DNA from: Rhodeus uyekii
Lineage: Eukaryota > Chordata > Actinopteri > Cypriniformes > Acheilognathidae
DNA: 64,000 bases
Direction: 5' to 3'
Assembly (NCBI GenBank): GCA_037043235.1
Contig: JAWRVZ010000112.1
Location: 1,922,001 to 1,986,000 of the forward strand
The notes under the pieces were generated by a model. It made no database searches. It was not told the origin of the DNA and saw only the letters and a list, made by a program, of their open reading frames with translations. This document shows, piece after piece, positions 34,021 through 46,523 of the stretch (positions are counted from its first letter, which is position 1; every line of letters starts with the position of its first letter). The position numbers were made by a program, and so were the translations under genes.

Positions 34021-35099
34021 CACATTCTACTTTCGATTCCACAGAACGTGAGCAGCAGTGGACTGCGCTTAAACTGAAAACAAGAAACAGTGTTTAAAAC
34101 GAAGTGGAAATGTGCTGATATTAATGAATATAATATATAATATTACAATAAATAAAGAATATAATATGTAGGTAAGTCTGGCCAGCAGAGGAACATGGGG
34201 TTGCCTGATAACAAGAGACCAATTTCCCCAATCAGAGCTTCACATTTGCAGAATACAGAAATATCCATAGGTATGGGTATAGCTTCAGCTTAGAGACCTC
34301 AAAGTGGGAAAAACTTATAGGCTGTATTTCATAAATGGACACTTAAAAAAAAAACAAAAAAACAAACGAATAAAAGAAAGTACAATCAAATTAAGTCATT
34401 TCAACTTAAATTACACTAAATATTAAACAATGAGTTGAATCTTGTATAACTTATAAAAAAAATTAATTGCTTACATTTAATTGCTTAACTTATTTTGATG
34501 AGTGAAAGCAATGTAAAAATATATATTGTCATAACTTATTGATTGTTTATTTTTTTTACAGTGCAGGGCTTAAGCAGAAATCCCCCAAGCGCATCATTGC
34601 CACAGTGAATGAGGATGGCAGGAAGTAGTGGCACTTAAGAAAAACACTGATTTAATGTAATTTTAATGTCTTTTCTTTCACTGTAATTTACACGATAATG
34701 ACAATTTTGTAATTTTCGTGTGTCTAATGATATTCAACATCAACGTCGTGCCTTAACATCTTTTGCCTCTTTCCAAGAGGTTGTAATATAATTTTGTGAC
34801 TGTAAACAATTTTATAATTCAATAGTATATATAAAAAAAAAAAAAAAGACTAAACTGAACTGTGTGGTGAATGCATGATTACACCGAACAATAATATGTT
34901 GGCTTCAATGTAAAAGAGTATCACAAGAGTATTACAGTTTTCAATGTAAACATAAATGTCACATCCTTATTGCATGATTGTTCCTCTGCATTTAAAAAAA
35001 GTAAATGTCAGACTAACTATTAGACTTGAATTATCAATATAATAATCAATCAATAAAATCAATCAATAATCAAAACTTAACAGTTAATATTCATCGATT
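34021..35099. other. AT-rich stretch, nothing recognised
   Basis: No coding motifs. A-rich runs at 34345-34380 and 34832-34847. Confidence 0.4.
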
Positions 35100-35243
35100 G
35101 TATTAATCCGCCTGCTCTATTAAGGCTGCCGTTCAGCCAAACAAACTTTGTTTATAATGTTTTCATGTGACCACTGTAAAGCTGCTTTGAAACAATCTGT
35201 ATTGTAAAAGCGCTATATAAGTAAAGGTGACCTGACTTGACTA
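35100..35243 (+). mobile_element. LINE 3' end with CTTGACT-type tail
   Basis: The text GTAAAGCTGCTTTGAAACAA and GCGCTATATAAGTAAAGGTG followed by TGACTTGAC is the familiar 3' terminus of a fish LINE. Only the UTR remains. Confidence 0.6.
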
Positions 35244-35919
35244 ATATTCTTCTTGATATGTTACACAAATGCATACAAGTTTGAAATCTGAGAGTGAATA
35301 AATGATTTTTCTTTTAGATGAACATTTAAATCATGTACAAATCACTCTGATGAACAGTGCCATGCTTTTAATACTTGAACTACTCATTAGCACATTAAGT
35401 TTGTATGCACGATGCACTGCAAAATCCTGGATGGAAGGCATCTGAGTAAATGCCACGGAGCTCACCTTGTCTGCCCTTCCCAGCATAACCTGGAGGATAC
35501 ACAAAAAGCACATTAAGCACTAGGGTGTCTATCTGTAATTAATAGCTGACCCGTCTCTTCATTTACTTCCCTTCTAGATGTGTATGACTTTATTTCTCAT
35601 GTTTAACACATAAAACGGTTTCAATAACAAAAGATGACATGAGGCCAAGTAAAAACCCTTTCTTTGTATGAAGTACTAATTTTAAATGCCACTACTAGAC
35701 TAAAATGTACAGTTCATTCACCACCAATTTACACAAGAAGTACCAGCTTTTGTAAATGACATGGTACTTCAAACAAGCGGAGTACATTTTCCAGAAGTTC
35801 GATTTTTTTTTACATGCAACACCAACAAGTTAAGACTTCAAATTTCTTTAGTTTAGAAATAAGAAATAAGAAAAAACCCATGAAAGAACCCTAAACAAAA
35901 CAAAGGACCATATTAATAA
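35244..35919. other. Unannotated interval containing a candidate microexon
   Basis: No transposon recognised. The only notable element is the splice-bounded 24-nt segment at 35466-35489 on the minus strand. Confidence 0.4.
35466..35489 (-). other. Candidate 24-nt microexon
   Basis: On the minus strand a pyrimidine tract and TATCCTCCAG acceptor precede 24 nt ending in AAG, followed by a strong GTGAGC donor. The 24 nt keep frame; in one frame they read VMLGRADK. Length divisible by three with strong flanking signals is typical of neural microexons, but I do not recognise the peptide and chance occurrence is possible. Confidence 0.25.
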
Positions 35920-36252
35920 TGTCATGCTGTTTCACTTCTGGTTACCTCCTGTGTATTTTCCCATGTCCTTCCTGCACCTGTCTGGTCAATCACTCCCCTC
36001 GTTAGTCTCGTCAGGTGTTCCTCATGTATAAAACGTTCTTGTGTTCCCATGTCTTTGTCGATCGTTGTCTATGATGTTGACTATGTTGTGTGTTTACGTA
36101 GTGTGTGGATGTTCTTCGTGTTTTCCAAGTTTTTCACTAAGAGTGCCGTTTTGTTTTGTTATTCTAAGTCTTTTGTTTTCGTGTTTTGAATAAAGAAAGT
36201 TGCATTGAATTCTGTGGCTTCTCCACATCGCACACGAGTTGTAGTGCTGACA
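35920..36252 (+). mobile_element. Solo LTR (333 bp)
   Basis: It begins TGTCATGCTG and ends GTGCTGACA, with a TGTCA/TGACA terminal inverted repeat. Layout is LTR-like: pyrimidine-rich 5' half, TATAAA at about 36029, AATAAA near the 3' end. The flanks ATAA/ATAG match at 3 of 4 bases. No internal genes. Confidence 0.75.
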
Positions 36253-37383
36253 ATAGCAACATTGAGCGTCGGAATTTTAACAAACAATATTGAAAAAAAA
36301 CCTTTTGCTGCACAGTTGAAGATGAAGCATGATGGAAAGTCATCTTCTGTTAGCTAATCAGCAGCTCAACTACAGCTCATCCTTAAGAAAAAACAAGTGG
36401 ATTCAAACTCTTCCATGTAACACATTTTACATCATCATCGGAATTAAAAATTGATTATGAATACCACACCAGTCACTGAACTACACTGGCTCACATGATG
36501 ACAACCAGCATATATGCCAATTTGTTCAGCTGCATGCTATCTCTTTATGTGCTACTGTACAATTTTCAAGTATAATGTTGCATTACGTTTAGGACATTAT
36601 TTTTTTAAACTTTTTTATTTTACTTGTCTCAGGTCCTGCTCCTGGACCACAGATGGTACCCCAGTGTTTTGTGGTTCATGGTTGATGGCTGGTCAGTTGA
36701 TACTCGGAGTACAATTGAAGATTTGATGCTGTTCTGCTGTTGTTTTTAGCCATGCTGAATATATGGAACCCTAATGCATTAGACACAGTTAGTATTGTCT
36801 TGTCCTGGTGTACTGTCCTTCTGCACTTATATTTGTATTGTGTGTTATTGGTTTGCCAAAGTAACAACATTAGTATTGCACCACTTTGTGATGTAAAAGC
36901 TGGTATTTATATATTTTGAAATCTAAACTAAGTATTATTACAAATTTGAACAGATGTTAACTTTTGTCAATATTTACTGGATATGAACATACTGTATCGG
37001 TGTAAAAAATAAAAAATAATGTACTTAATGATTTACTTAATAATATACTTACTGTATGCCCATGTACTACCACCCAGGATAAATGAGACTGATGGTGGCC
37101 TGTTGTTTGGAAGCGCTCCTTAAATTTTATTTTGCCCTTTGGAGAAAATGGAGAGTGAAATGTTGTGCACTCTTCAAACTTCACAAAACACACAAACTTC
37201 ACCAAACAGGACTTTCACCAAAACATGAAACTAAAACACAATAACATGTTTGGCATTTAATTTACTGATTGTTATGTGTATTAAATTGAAAAAATAATTG
37301 GATAATTATACCGATTGAAAGAGATCACATAAGAGCGAATGACTTCCTTTGTTACAGTTAAGCATGAATAATAGACAGGAGAT
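36253..37383. other. Unannotated interval
   Basis: No recognisable motifs in the short ORFs. Confidence 0.4.
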
Positions 37384-37830
37384 TTGAGACATAGTAGCAC
37401 CATAGAAAACATCCTCACCAACTGCATCTCGGTGTGTTGCAGAAGCTGCACTGCCTTGGACTGGAGGCATATGAGAAGAGCAGTAAGGACCGCAGAGAAG
37501 ATCATTGGGACCTCCCTCCCCTCTGTTCAGGACATTGCCCCAAAGCGGTGTCTGTCCCGGGCCAGGAATATCATCAAGGACTTGTCACACCCACATCATG
37601 GCCTACTCTCGCTGCTGACCTCTGGAAATAGGTTTTGCAGCATTCGATGCAGGTCAAGCAGGTTCTGCAATAGCTTTATTCCCATGGCTGTCAGACTACT
37701 GAACTCTTTTTAATTTTAATGTTAAAGGTTTTTTTGTTTTGTTACTGTTGTTTAGCTATTGTGTCGAAATGTTATTCTGTGTACACAGAATGACAATAAA
37801 AAACCTGTCTGTCTGTTTTGAGAACCTGTT
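37384..37830 (+). pseudogene. LINE fragment, same family as 7442-9297
   Basis: The 109-aa frame contains STIENILTNCISV, KIIGTSLPSVQDI, LSHPHHGLLSLLTSGNRF and CNSFIPMAVRLLNS, aligning with the last ~110 residues of the RT ORF at 7651-9078 (IESILTSCITVW..., SFIPQAVRALNS). It stops at about 37711, followed by a short UTR and ACAATAAAAAACCTGTCTG tail. It is a strongly 5'-truncated copy. Confidence 0.85.
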
Positions 37831-38159
37831 TTGAGAATTGACCTCATTCTTGGGAAACCTGGAAATATTCATGTTTACGTTTAGCATTTAAACCACTTTA
37901 CATTTAGAATTTAATCAGTACAGTCATAAAACATCACCATCAACATTGTACAAAAAGCCGGCAAGATACTTTTCACAATTTATAATACGTTTCACAAATC
38001 AAAAAACTGTTTAAAGGGGTTCTATGGTGGATTTTCATGCCTTCCTTTTTCTTTAGTGCACTATGTAGCTGTTTTTGTATGTATAAGATCTGCAAAGTTG
38101 AAAATCCCAAAGTATCCCACATAAAGATTTATTCTATCTAAAGATTTATCTCAAAGAAG
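37831..38159. other. Interval with a fish dispersed-repeat patch
   Basis: The text around 38030-38130 resembles an abundant fish repeat I cannot name. Nothing else is supportable. Confidence 0.35.
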
Positions 38160-39190
38160 ACTCCAAGCTCTCTGTTCCCATCTGTTGTCCCCAAGAATCC
38201 AAAGGATTTAGATTTATTTGCTTTTCTAGACAGCCTAAAGCAGGATATAGAAAGATGGAGATAACTCCTTGTATCAATGTTCGGCCGCATTAATACTGTT
38301 AAAATGGTGATATTTCCTAGATTTTTATATATTTTCTAAATGTGCCTTTTTCTACCCAAATCATTCTTCAGAACTCTTCATTCCATTTTTATGCCTTTCA
38401 TCTGGGATTTAAAAACACTTGTATATCCAATATTCATGTGTATAAATCCAAACGTTTGGGGGATTTGGGTCTTCACAACTTTCATCATTATTACTAAGCA
38501 GCGAACTGCAGAACATTAATGTATAGGCGGGATTATTTTACAGGCACTGTTCAAGTAGATACGCCCTCTTGGCTAGCAATAGAACAAAGTACCATTCACT
38601 TGTCTCTTTTTGTGCTCTGCTTTTCGCAAAAATAATTTAATCCTTGACTACAATCAAAATTGGGTAGAAGATAAGAAAGGTAGTTATCTTACCATGTACT
38701 TCCTTATTCACTCCAATTTGTTATATTCATGCATTCAAACCCTTCCTAAAAGATAAAGATTTTAGGGAATGCAAAGTAAAATAATTATCAGCATGAAAGA
38801 TTTATGTATTAATAATACTTTTGCCTCCTTTTCTCCACTCAGCAAGAGATTTGAATTTCCCTCTTCTAATTTTCAAATCAGAAACTATGCTTGCATAAAT
38901 ATTACACAGCTTGAAGCTTTGCCGTTAGAATGCAAAATGTTTGATTCATTTTTATGCTAGGGGTTTAACAACCTTATTTGTAAGTGCAACTTTTTCTTCT
39001 TGGGAAGAAAACCTATGATTCAGATTTCCCAGACTGATTGAGACAAATGCCTTTTACCTGTTTATTCATGTTCCATAAATTCCAAAGATCAGCTTATTCA
39101 GTACAAAGAACTGACTTTCTAATCTATTATTTTCTAAAATATTATATTCACTATTCTAAAATAAAGCTCAGCAAATTCTATCCTTCTGTT
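38160..39190 (+). pseudogene. L1-like LINE RT C-terminal remnant
   Basis: In shifting plus-strand frames one reads INTVKMVIFPRFLYIF, LFLPKSFFRTLHSIFMPFIW and, further on, NNTFASFSPLSKRFEFPSSN followed by FQIRNYACIN. This series resembles the post-palm C-terminal region of L1/Tx1-type ORF2 proteins in fish. There are many stops, no palm motifs, and an AT-rich decayed sequence. The limits are approximate. Confidence 0.7.
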
Positions 39191-39197
39191 TCCCCTA

Positions 39198-39430
39198 TGT
39201 AGGGGAATTACAGTTAAGACCCGATGACCAGATATGTTGAATAAAGACCAGGAGTCAGAAGTGCAGTCAATATAACAAATTTTAGTGAAGTTTAGTTTGC
39301 AGTTTCATCAGCAGAAGCCAGCTTCAAGTCTCACAAGGAGTTCGTAGGCCACCCCACTTACAATAACATTGTTACAGCAAGTATACTCTAACAGAGGGTA
39401 CTAACTATGCCAATGATGACGGTTAAATGA
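39198..39430 (-). mobile_element. LTR-like fragment, copy 2 of a dispersed pair
   Basis: About 93% identical by eye to 24620-24853 across its whole length, starting TGTAGGGGAA on the plus strand. It follows directly after the L1-like remnant. Confidence 0.6.
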
Positions 39431-39479
39431 TTATGGACAATGGATTTTTGAATCATTTCTGTCACTTATGTAAAGCTGG

Positions 39480-39960
39480 TGAGTGTATCAAAGTCACAAA
39501 GTCTGCTGCTTCAGTGTTTTTAGATATTTTTTGTTAGATTTTATTACGGTCAACTGAAATATAATTACAAGCATTTTATAAGTATCAAAGACTTTTATTG
39601 ACAATGGCATTAATTCATGCAAAAAGTCAATATTTGCGGTGTTAACCCCTTTTTTCCAAGACTTTTTTGTAATTCCCAATGGCATGTTGTCAATCAACTT
39701 CTGGGCAACATCCTGACTGATGGCAGCCCATTTTTACATTATCAATGCTTGGAATTTGTTAGAATTTTTGGGTTTTTGTTTGTCCATCCATCTCTTGAGA
39801 TCTAAATGTGCTTAAGGTCTGGGAAGTTTCCTGTCCATGGACCCACAATTTAAAAGTTTTATTCCATGAGCCACTTGAGACCTTGAGACAAGGTGCTCCA
39901 AAATCCACCGTTTGTCACTAAACTGTTCTTTAATGGTTGGGAGAAGTTGCTCTGAGAATT
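39480..39960 (-). pseudogene. Tc1-like transposon fragment
   Basis: The plus strand carries the reverse complement of a fish Tc1 transposase 3' region. Recognisable text includes CTTCTGGGCAACATCCTGAC, TCCTGTCCATGGACCCACAA and TGGTTGGGAGAAGTTGCTCT. A short stretch matching the other end of such an element (GAGTATATGCAAATTGCCAT) is at about 40387-40406, beyond an inserted LTR-like segment. The catalytic core is decayed and frame-broken. Confidence 0.6.
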
Positions 39961-40016
39961 GCGCCCATTGTGAAGAGGAGATTGCTGCCAGATCCTTTTT
40001 TCGTGGTCTGTCGTTC

Positions 40017-40375
40017 TGTCACACCCACGGTTGCTGGCAAAGTGAGACGAGGCAGGATCCATGTGCAGCATCTTTCTTGTAAGGAAAACTACAAACAAAA
40101 ACTCAAAGCTAAGAAGCAAACAGGCAGGAAGACAGCAAGTAGGCAAGCAAGCAAACAGAACAACCATGGTAAACGTAACAACAACAGATAACAAGACAGG
40201 GCAAAACACAGGGTTTAAATGCACATTAAAATAGACTAATTAACAAGACACACCTCAACAGAATGAATGAAATATGTAACCATGGAAACAGAAGGGCAGA
40301 GGGCAGGGGAAAACTGAACTGAAAACAGACAGACAGAAAAGGTTAATACTAACCCGACGCCAACCCCAGTGATGA
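40017..40375 (-). mobile_element. LTR-like segment inside Tc1 debris
   Basis: The plus strand starts TGTCACACCC. Read on the minus strand, the segment has the texture of the other short LTRs here: pyrimidine-rich text, a TTTAAA box in the middle, and a GTGTGACA end. The other terminus and a target duplication were not identified. Confidence 0.45.
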
Positions 40376-40657
40376 TAACTTTCTAGAGTATATGCAAATT
40401 GCCATCGTAAAAACATAAAAACTACACAATAATGGAGAGGGCAAGTGCCTAGTCTGGCTATAGTTAGCAATGGCCCTATAGTATGCAATGTTTCATAAAC
40501 AGCTGTTATGCTGAGGCTAGATTTAGTGCAGACCTGTATCGTGACATATTGTATCGTGGCCTACATATTGGGATGCGTATTGTATTGTAACTTTACTTTA
40601 ATGTGGATACGCAGCTATGGATGCTGTAAAACTGTTGTGGAACAGAGGTAAGTCAGC

Positions 40658-40659
<2 letters not shown>

Positions 40660-40691
<32 letters not shown>
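40660..40691. repeat. (AC)n microsatellite
   Basis: About 16 uninterrupted AC units. Confidence 0.97.
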
Positions 40692-40693
<2 letters not shown>

Positions 40694-40959
40694 CAAGTTG
40701 TTTTCAGTTAAAACAGCTCAAACATGCATTTTAGTCCAGGACTTGTTTAAGCCTTGTCTGTGAATCTATTTAACTACTTCCTTTGCTGATTAGCTGGCAA
40801 CCATTAAACAACTTAATAATTAAATTAAGAGAATGAAGGGAGACATTGAAGATATATGTCCTTAGTCATGATGTTTAATTACAAATAAATGATGGTAATA
40901 ATATTAAATGACATATTGAATGACAAAGTGATATTGCTGCTCATCTGTAAATAATGGCA

Positions 40960-41010
40960 CTGGCAAAACCAAGGTCATGGGTTTGATTATTACCAGAGAA
41001 AGCACATCTT
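40960..41010 (+). mobile_element. tRNA-derived SINE fragment
   Basis: The text ACCAAGGTCATGGGTTTGAT matches the B-box region of the SINE at 33711-33860 (minus strand there). Only a short piece remains. Confidence 0.5.
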
Positions 41011-41603
41011 GCTTTGATTAAATGTGGAAGTCAAATATGTTAATGTACAAAGTGGTTATGAAAAATAAGGAAGTGTATGATGTATGATGGGTTTATGAGA
41101 AAACATTTGCAAATACGTGTGGATGAATTTTTTTTTTTTGTAATAAACTTCCTCATACATAACTAAGCTCTAAATAATTTTCAACATTTGAAGTGCGGGT
41201 TTTGATCTAACTGAAGGCTGGTATTTAAAAGCAGAAGTAGATACAATTTATTCTGTTGGACATTTTCTTCACATATCTGTGCGGTGTGTCTTGCTTTGAT
41301 CTGCTCTTATTGCGCTCATGTTCTTTGCAAATCTTTTTTCTTTTTTTCACACTTCAATTATTAAGATCCATTGCCCCTTTCTCACCTCCTCATATCACTG
41401 TTTGCCCCATTGTGCTCTGGGAGGCATGGCAATATGTTTCCATGGGGACTGCATCCACTCTTCCATTTTAGTCACTTCACTGTGTGTAGTTAAAGGATGT
41501 GGGTTTTTGACTAAGCATTCTGGAAGTCTGGATGTGTTTCAGGTCATTTTTCCTGTTTTTCACACGAAGTCTTATTTCGGTTTGGCTTGATATTTTTAAT
41601 CAA

Positions 41604-41722
41604 CGGTCATTCTTGCCCCAAAAATTAAACTTCTGTCATCATTTTCTCACCCTCATGTCAAACCTGTATGGATTTTTTTTGCTTCTGTGGAGCATAAAAG
41701 GATAATTTTTGAAGGAATAGTT
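41604..41722. mobile_element. Fragment of an abundant fish MITE-like repeat
   Basis: The text CTGTCATCATTTTCTCACCC and the following TCATGTCAAACC are hallmarks of a very common fish non-autonomous DNA repeat. The family name is not assigned. Confidence 0.5.
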
Positions 41723-43036
41723 TAGTTGCACAGACATTTTTATCTTATATTTATTATCATATTTTGCTTTTTAATGTGCATAAGCGTGAGTAAATAATGA
41801 CAGTATTTAAAATTGTTGGATGTACTATCCATTTAAACCCTGATTGTTATTGTGCCATTTACTGTAAATGTCACAAATCTATTTTGTGAATATCTGTCTT
41901 TACAAGGAAATATTTTTATTTTATTTATAATTTATTTGATGAATTAGACAGTGAAAAAAGATTAACTGGTCTGCGTGATTCACTTACTGAGAGAGTATAT
42001 TTTCATTGAATGAAGTGTCATATGTTGACAATTTTTCTACAGGGAATTTTGTTAAATTGGAAAAGTATGTCATAAATATGTGTGACATACTAACCCTTCG
42101 CAAACTAATCACCATTAGTCACACCTTTTTTTTTACATTATTATACTTTTACTTTTACATGAACTAGAAACAACATAAATATGGTATATTTAGAATATTT
42201 TATATCTTTTTACACTGTGATTGAAGGCCTATATCACTGATATCAGTGTCTCAATTAAATTGATTTTAAAGCCATTATTTTTGTAAGTTATTAATTATAG
42301 ACATTCAACATTACAGAATAATTGAAAGCTATGAAATTAAATAATAAAACAAAATTAATAAGCTTTAAAAAATTTTAATACAAGTGAATTTAAATAATTC
42401 TTTACATAAATCCATTAAAATAATTTTCAAATTTAGCTGTGCCTTTCATATATCAGGGCTCAATGCTAGCTTTTTCATGTTTTATTTTTACTGACCCAGT
42501 TGTGCAGGTTAGGCTAAAATGCACACATGTTTTTGACATTGTAAACATTGCAAACAGTGCTTCAAGATTTTTTAGGTTAGGTCTAAAAGGCAAGTATACA
42601 GAAATGTAACAACCAAACACTGTACAGTCTTGCATGAATTTTATATTTCATTTAGATTAATCCTTATCAATGCAAAAGTTATTAAATATTCAATCAAGAG
42701 TGATTTTCTCTTTGTCTTTTTTTCTTTGATTAAAATTAATGACACACAACAACAGCAGCCTCATTAGCAGATGTGACACTTCTCACAATTCTTTACGTTC
42801 ATTTAACACTTTCTAACTAAACTTTACAAGGATACTCAAAAAAACAGGAATTTTGACATAACCGTTTTTGTTTGTTCAAGCACGAAAGAGAAGTCAATGC
42901 AACGTGGGCGCGTTGTCTAAAGCAGCTTTCTGTGTCTATATTTCAGGTGTTCGTCCACAGAGAGTCTTCACAGATGGAATGACAGAATGCCAATGCCAAT
43001 GGTTGACAGAAGAAAAAAAAACAGATGCTGTGTTAA

Positions 43037-43700
43037 CATCTCAGGTTACATATGTAACCCTAGTTCCCTGAAGAGGGAACATGATGCTGTGTTAGAACGC
43101 AATGGGAACGCTTTAGCGCGATTGTTTTGTGAAGCACAATGGAATTGATTGAGTGTTGAATGCAGTCAGATGATGACCTCGTGAACTAGGAGAATAAAGG
43201 TGCGCTAGAAGCCAGAAACTGTTTGATGTAGAATAAGCAAGTAGGAAGTGTGGTAAAACGACACATCATCTCGTTCCCTCTTCAGGGTTCCAAGGGGGCC
43301 TGGGATAAACCCTGGAGCACCAGTGACCGATCACAGCTCTGAACCTTATTGCACACTGCTTGCCTCATTCTCAGTGCCATGAAGGAAACGTGCAACTAAG
43401 GGGTCTCTCCCATTTGAACTACCACCCAGAGCTAATTGGTAAGATATTGTGGCAGCCATGTAGACCTTCAGGGTAGAAGGGGATAACCCTGCAGTGAATC
43501 TGTCCTACAGGAACTCCAGCACAGTGCCAATCTGACAGGAAACTGAGTTAAACTGCCTCTCATTGCACCACGAGTTGAAAAGTTTCCACTTTAGGGCATA
43601 CAGTTTCCTTGTAGATGGAGCTCTGGAGTAGAGAATGGTATCTACAACCTCAGTTGAGAAACCATGCTTCTCGAGACAATTGTGCTGAAGCGTTCCCATA
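43037..43700 (-). mobile_element. DIRS-like copy D, recombinase N-terminus joined to terminus
   Basis: The low-coordinate end has GGTTACATATGTAACC and CCCTGAAGAGGGAAC, the outer right terminus of a minus-strand DIRS. A partner (CGTTCCCTCTTCAGGG) lies at about 43272-43287. The recombinase N-terminal sequence follows directly, so the recombinase C-terminal half and part of the complementary region are deleted. On the minus strand, 43726-43505 encodes APSTRKLYALKWKLFNSW and IGTVLEFL. Confidence 0.8.
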
Positions 43701-46085
43701 CCGCCCCGGAGCAGTGCAAGTTTCATTGAAAGCGAATTGCGTTTGAAATGTTTTAAAAAAGAATCAAAAAATTACCACTTTATTTGTGATTATTCTACTC
43801 ACAGTTTGTAGCTCGGAAAGCACTGAGGCAGTTTATGATTGATTGTCTGTTGCTAAATCATTCTTGCACAGCATCACTTCACACTGCACACCTTTGGCTC
43901 TGTAGTTCGGGGTTAACCCATCAAAAGTTGTGCTCTGGACCTGGGTTTCATAACCCTGCGGTGCTAACAACCTCTCAAAGTCTGAAATGTTGCTTAACCC
44001 AGGATTAAGCACAGTGTGAAAAGTCCTTATCTCGCTCTAATTTCCTTTCAGCTCAATGCAGAATATTTCTGAAATCACCCAGTCATGAAATAATGATGGA
44101 TGGATGCTTCTGTAACTGTAGTCATGTTACAAGCTTTATAATCAAATTTAAATTCCTGTCCTGTCTGCCCATTTTCATTACTTTCTCTTATTTCATTACA
44201 TAAAGTTCAAGTTCTCTTCAGCAGAAAGTAATCATCAGACCTGTTGGCAGCAATGTGGACAATTTATCCAAAACCTTTCAAAGACATTCATCACATTTTA
44301 TGAAATAATATCAAGCTCTATCTCAGAGTTAATCGGCACCCGGAAACTTCACACATCACTGAACCTCCCATTAATAAGTCTCTCTAACACACTGTTCCCA
44401 TAATTCATGTAATTATGTGTCACCAAGTTTAGTAGTTGGCTGTTGTAATTACAGCATTGCAGAAGAGAGCAGATCCTAGTCATCGGAATGGACTGTTAAC
44501 TCTTCTGTTACAAGTGTATGTGCCAAAGATCTTACAAATAGCCTTGTATAACAATTCTAGTTTGAAAGATATCCGTTCGAACAACTGACTAATCTCCGTT
44601 GTTTTTAAAAGTAGGGTTTTGTATTTTTTGGGAGTTTCAGGCTCTATTTTTCTTGACTCTGTTGTGCCTTCACAGTGTTTGAAGCTAAAGGACTGCTAGC
44701 CTATTTTAATGGATGGTGCATTATGCAGAATACAATTAACCTGAGTTAGGCTGCATAAATATCACCTAATTATCAGCTTAATTCTTAGATGCAGGAAGAA
44801 TATTGAGTTTGTTGTTTTTCATTCCAGCCTAATTATATCTTCAGATTAAAGTCCTGCAGTGATTTTAACATTTAACTCAGAAATAATGATAAAAATATGT
44901 TAATGGTTCTTATTTTAATAAAAACAATTGTAAATCAGCTAATTTGTGAAAATTAATTGGAGTTGTAATTAAATAATAATTAAGTACTGTTGTTTAAGTG
45001 CTGTAAGCGGTTCTAGCAATTTTGCTCACTTTTGCCAGACTTCAGGACTGTTTACACCAATGAACGTCTGTCAGGGCATCTTAAAATCAACACAAACATT
45101 TGCATGCTGTCTATCCAACAGATTTTTGGTTTGTTTTTAAATGAAGAGGTGTTTTAATTTATTTTCTCTCACACTGTGAATAAATCTGGGCAACCAATAG
45201 GATTTACTCATTTGGTCACATGCCCAGTGCCACTGCAACAACTTGTTGGCAGTCACAAAAAAAAATGTTGACAGTGAATGTGTGTCATTTTGCTTTTCAG
45301 TGGCATTGCAAAAGATCTCATGTGATTTATCTTTGTTTAATTTTTACATCACAAAAAAACGCTGATTGTTTATTTCTACTGTATTTCATGATGGACATTT
45401 ATGTTAATGTTAACAGGCCTTTAGCAACAGAATTACACAATTTCTGATCTCAACCAACGTTGGTGTCATTATTCAATCATACTAATCTTTTTTTTTCACC
45501 TGGTTAAATATCTTGAATAACATTTTTATTTATTTTTTTGTTTAATTTAGAAATTAATTTTTACAAAACATCTTTCTAAATGTAGGTATGCTTCTAAGCA
45601 GTGTGACATTCAGGAATGGAGAACAGTATGTGCTAGCTAAGAGAACGGTACAATAGATCAAACATGAAGGATAGTATGGGTACGGCAGGACTGTGTTTGT
45701 TTACAGATGTCAGATGCAGAGTATGTAGCAAGGGATGGTAGGAGAGGAAAACTGGACAAGAAGGAGAACAGATGAGGCCTGAGTCAATGAGAAGTGTCAG
45801 AAGGGGAGATTTGAAATGAAAGACATGGAGAACAAAGGAATGAGGGCAGGGGAATGAGGGAAGGATGAAATGGAAGAGGGAATATACAGCAGGCTGATCA
45901 TGTCTCAGTCCCTCCTGGAAATAAGTGTGGGTGATTTGTGACGTTGTGTTCCTGCAGAGTCTATTTTTGGAGTAACACGTATTTCTGGAGCCATCTCTCT
46001 GATAGCCCTGGTGTGTGTGGAGTAAAGTGATTATGAATGGCTTTCACATCCTATTTGTTTATTATCAACTTCTTTTTGATAATGG
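43701..46085. other. Unannotated stretch with a purine-rich tract
   Basis: AT-rich; strongly purine-rich on the plus strand at about 45720-45890. No coding motif or transposon end recognised. Confidence 0.4.
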
Positions 46086-46523
46086 GAATTCTGAGGAGTT
46101 GGATGTTGTTAACCTCTAGGCTGTAAATGAAGATTTGGCGCTTTTGAGGAGCTGGTGGTGGTTGTGACTTATGCTGTTGCCAGATTAAACATTGACTGGC
46201 CAGCGAAAAAGCATCAAGTCCTACATTTAAGCTAGATGAACGCTTCCTGCCTTCACAAGTACAACCTCCCCATGGTAGCCTTCAGGTTTTCCTCCCATCA
46301 AGTACATAGTGCACAAATACCTCACTATTAATTGTTGGTTGGCCACAAATAGCACAGGGCTGGGGTAATACTTAAAGTGGAGGAGGTGCTGGCAAGCTAC
46401 CTCACCCCTCAGTCAGCATCATTCCTATAGGCTCTGACATTACCAACCAAACTGGTCAGAACAACATCATTGTTGGTGGGTAAATATACTGCTTCTGGTT
46501 AAGCTGTAGCATGCCTTTACCCC

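Larger units (their letters stand above)
40376..43036. other. AT-rich stretch with small repeats
   Basis: Apart from the AC microsatellite, the SINE piece and the MITE piece listed separately, nothing is recognised. ORFs lack motifs. Confidence 0.4.

Noticed and set aside
42868..43071. 67-aa ORF with an acceptor-like TATATTTCAG at about 42945
   Set aside because: No recognised protein; the frame runs into the DIRS-D terminus, so it is likely chance.
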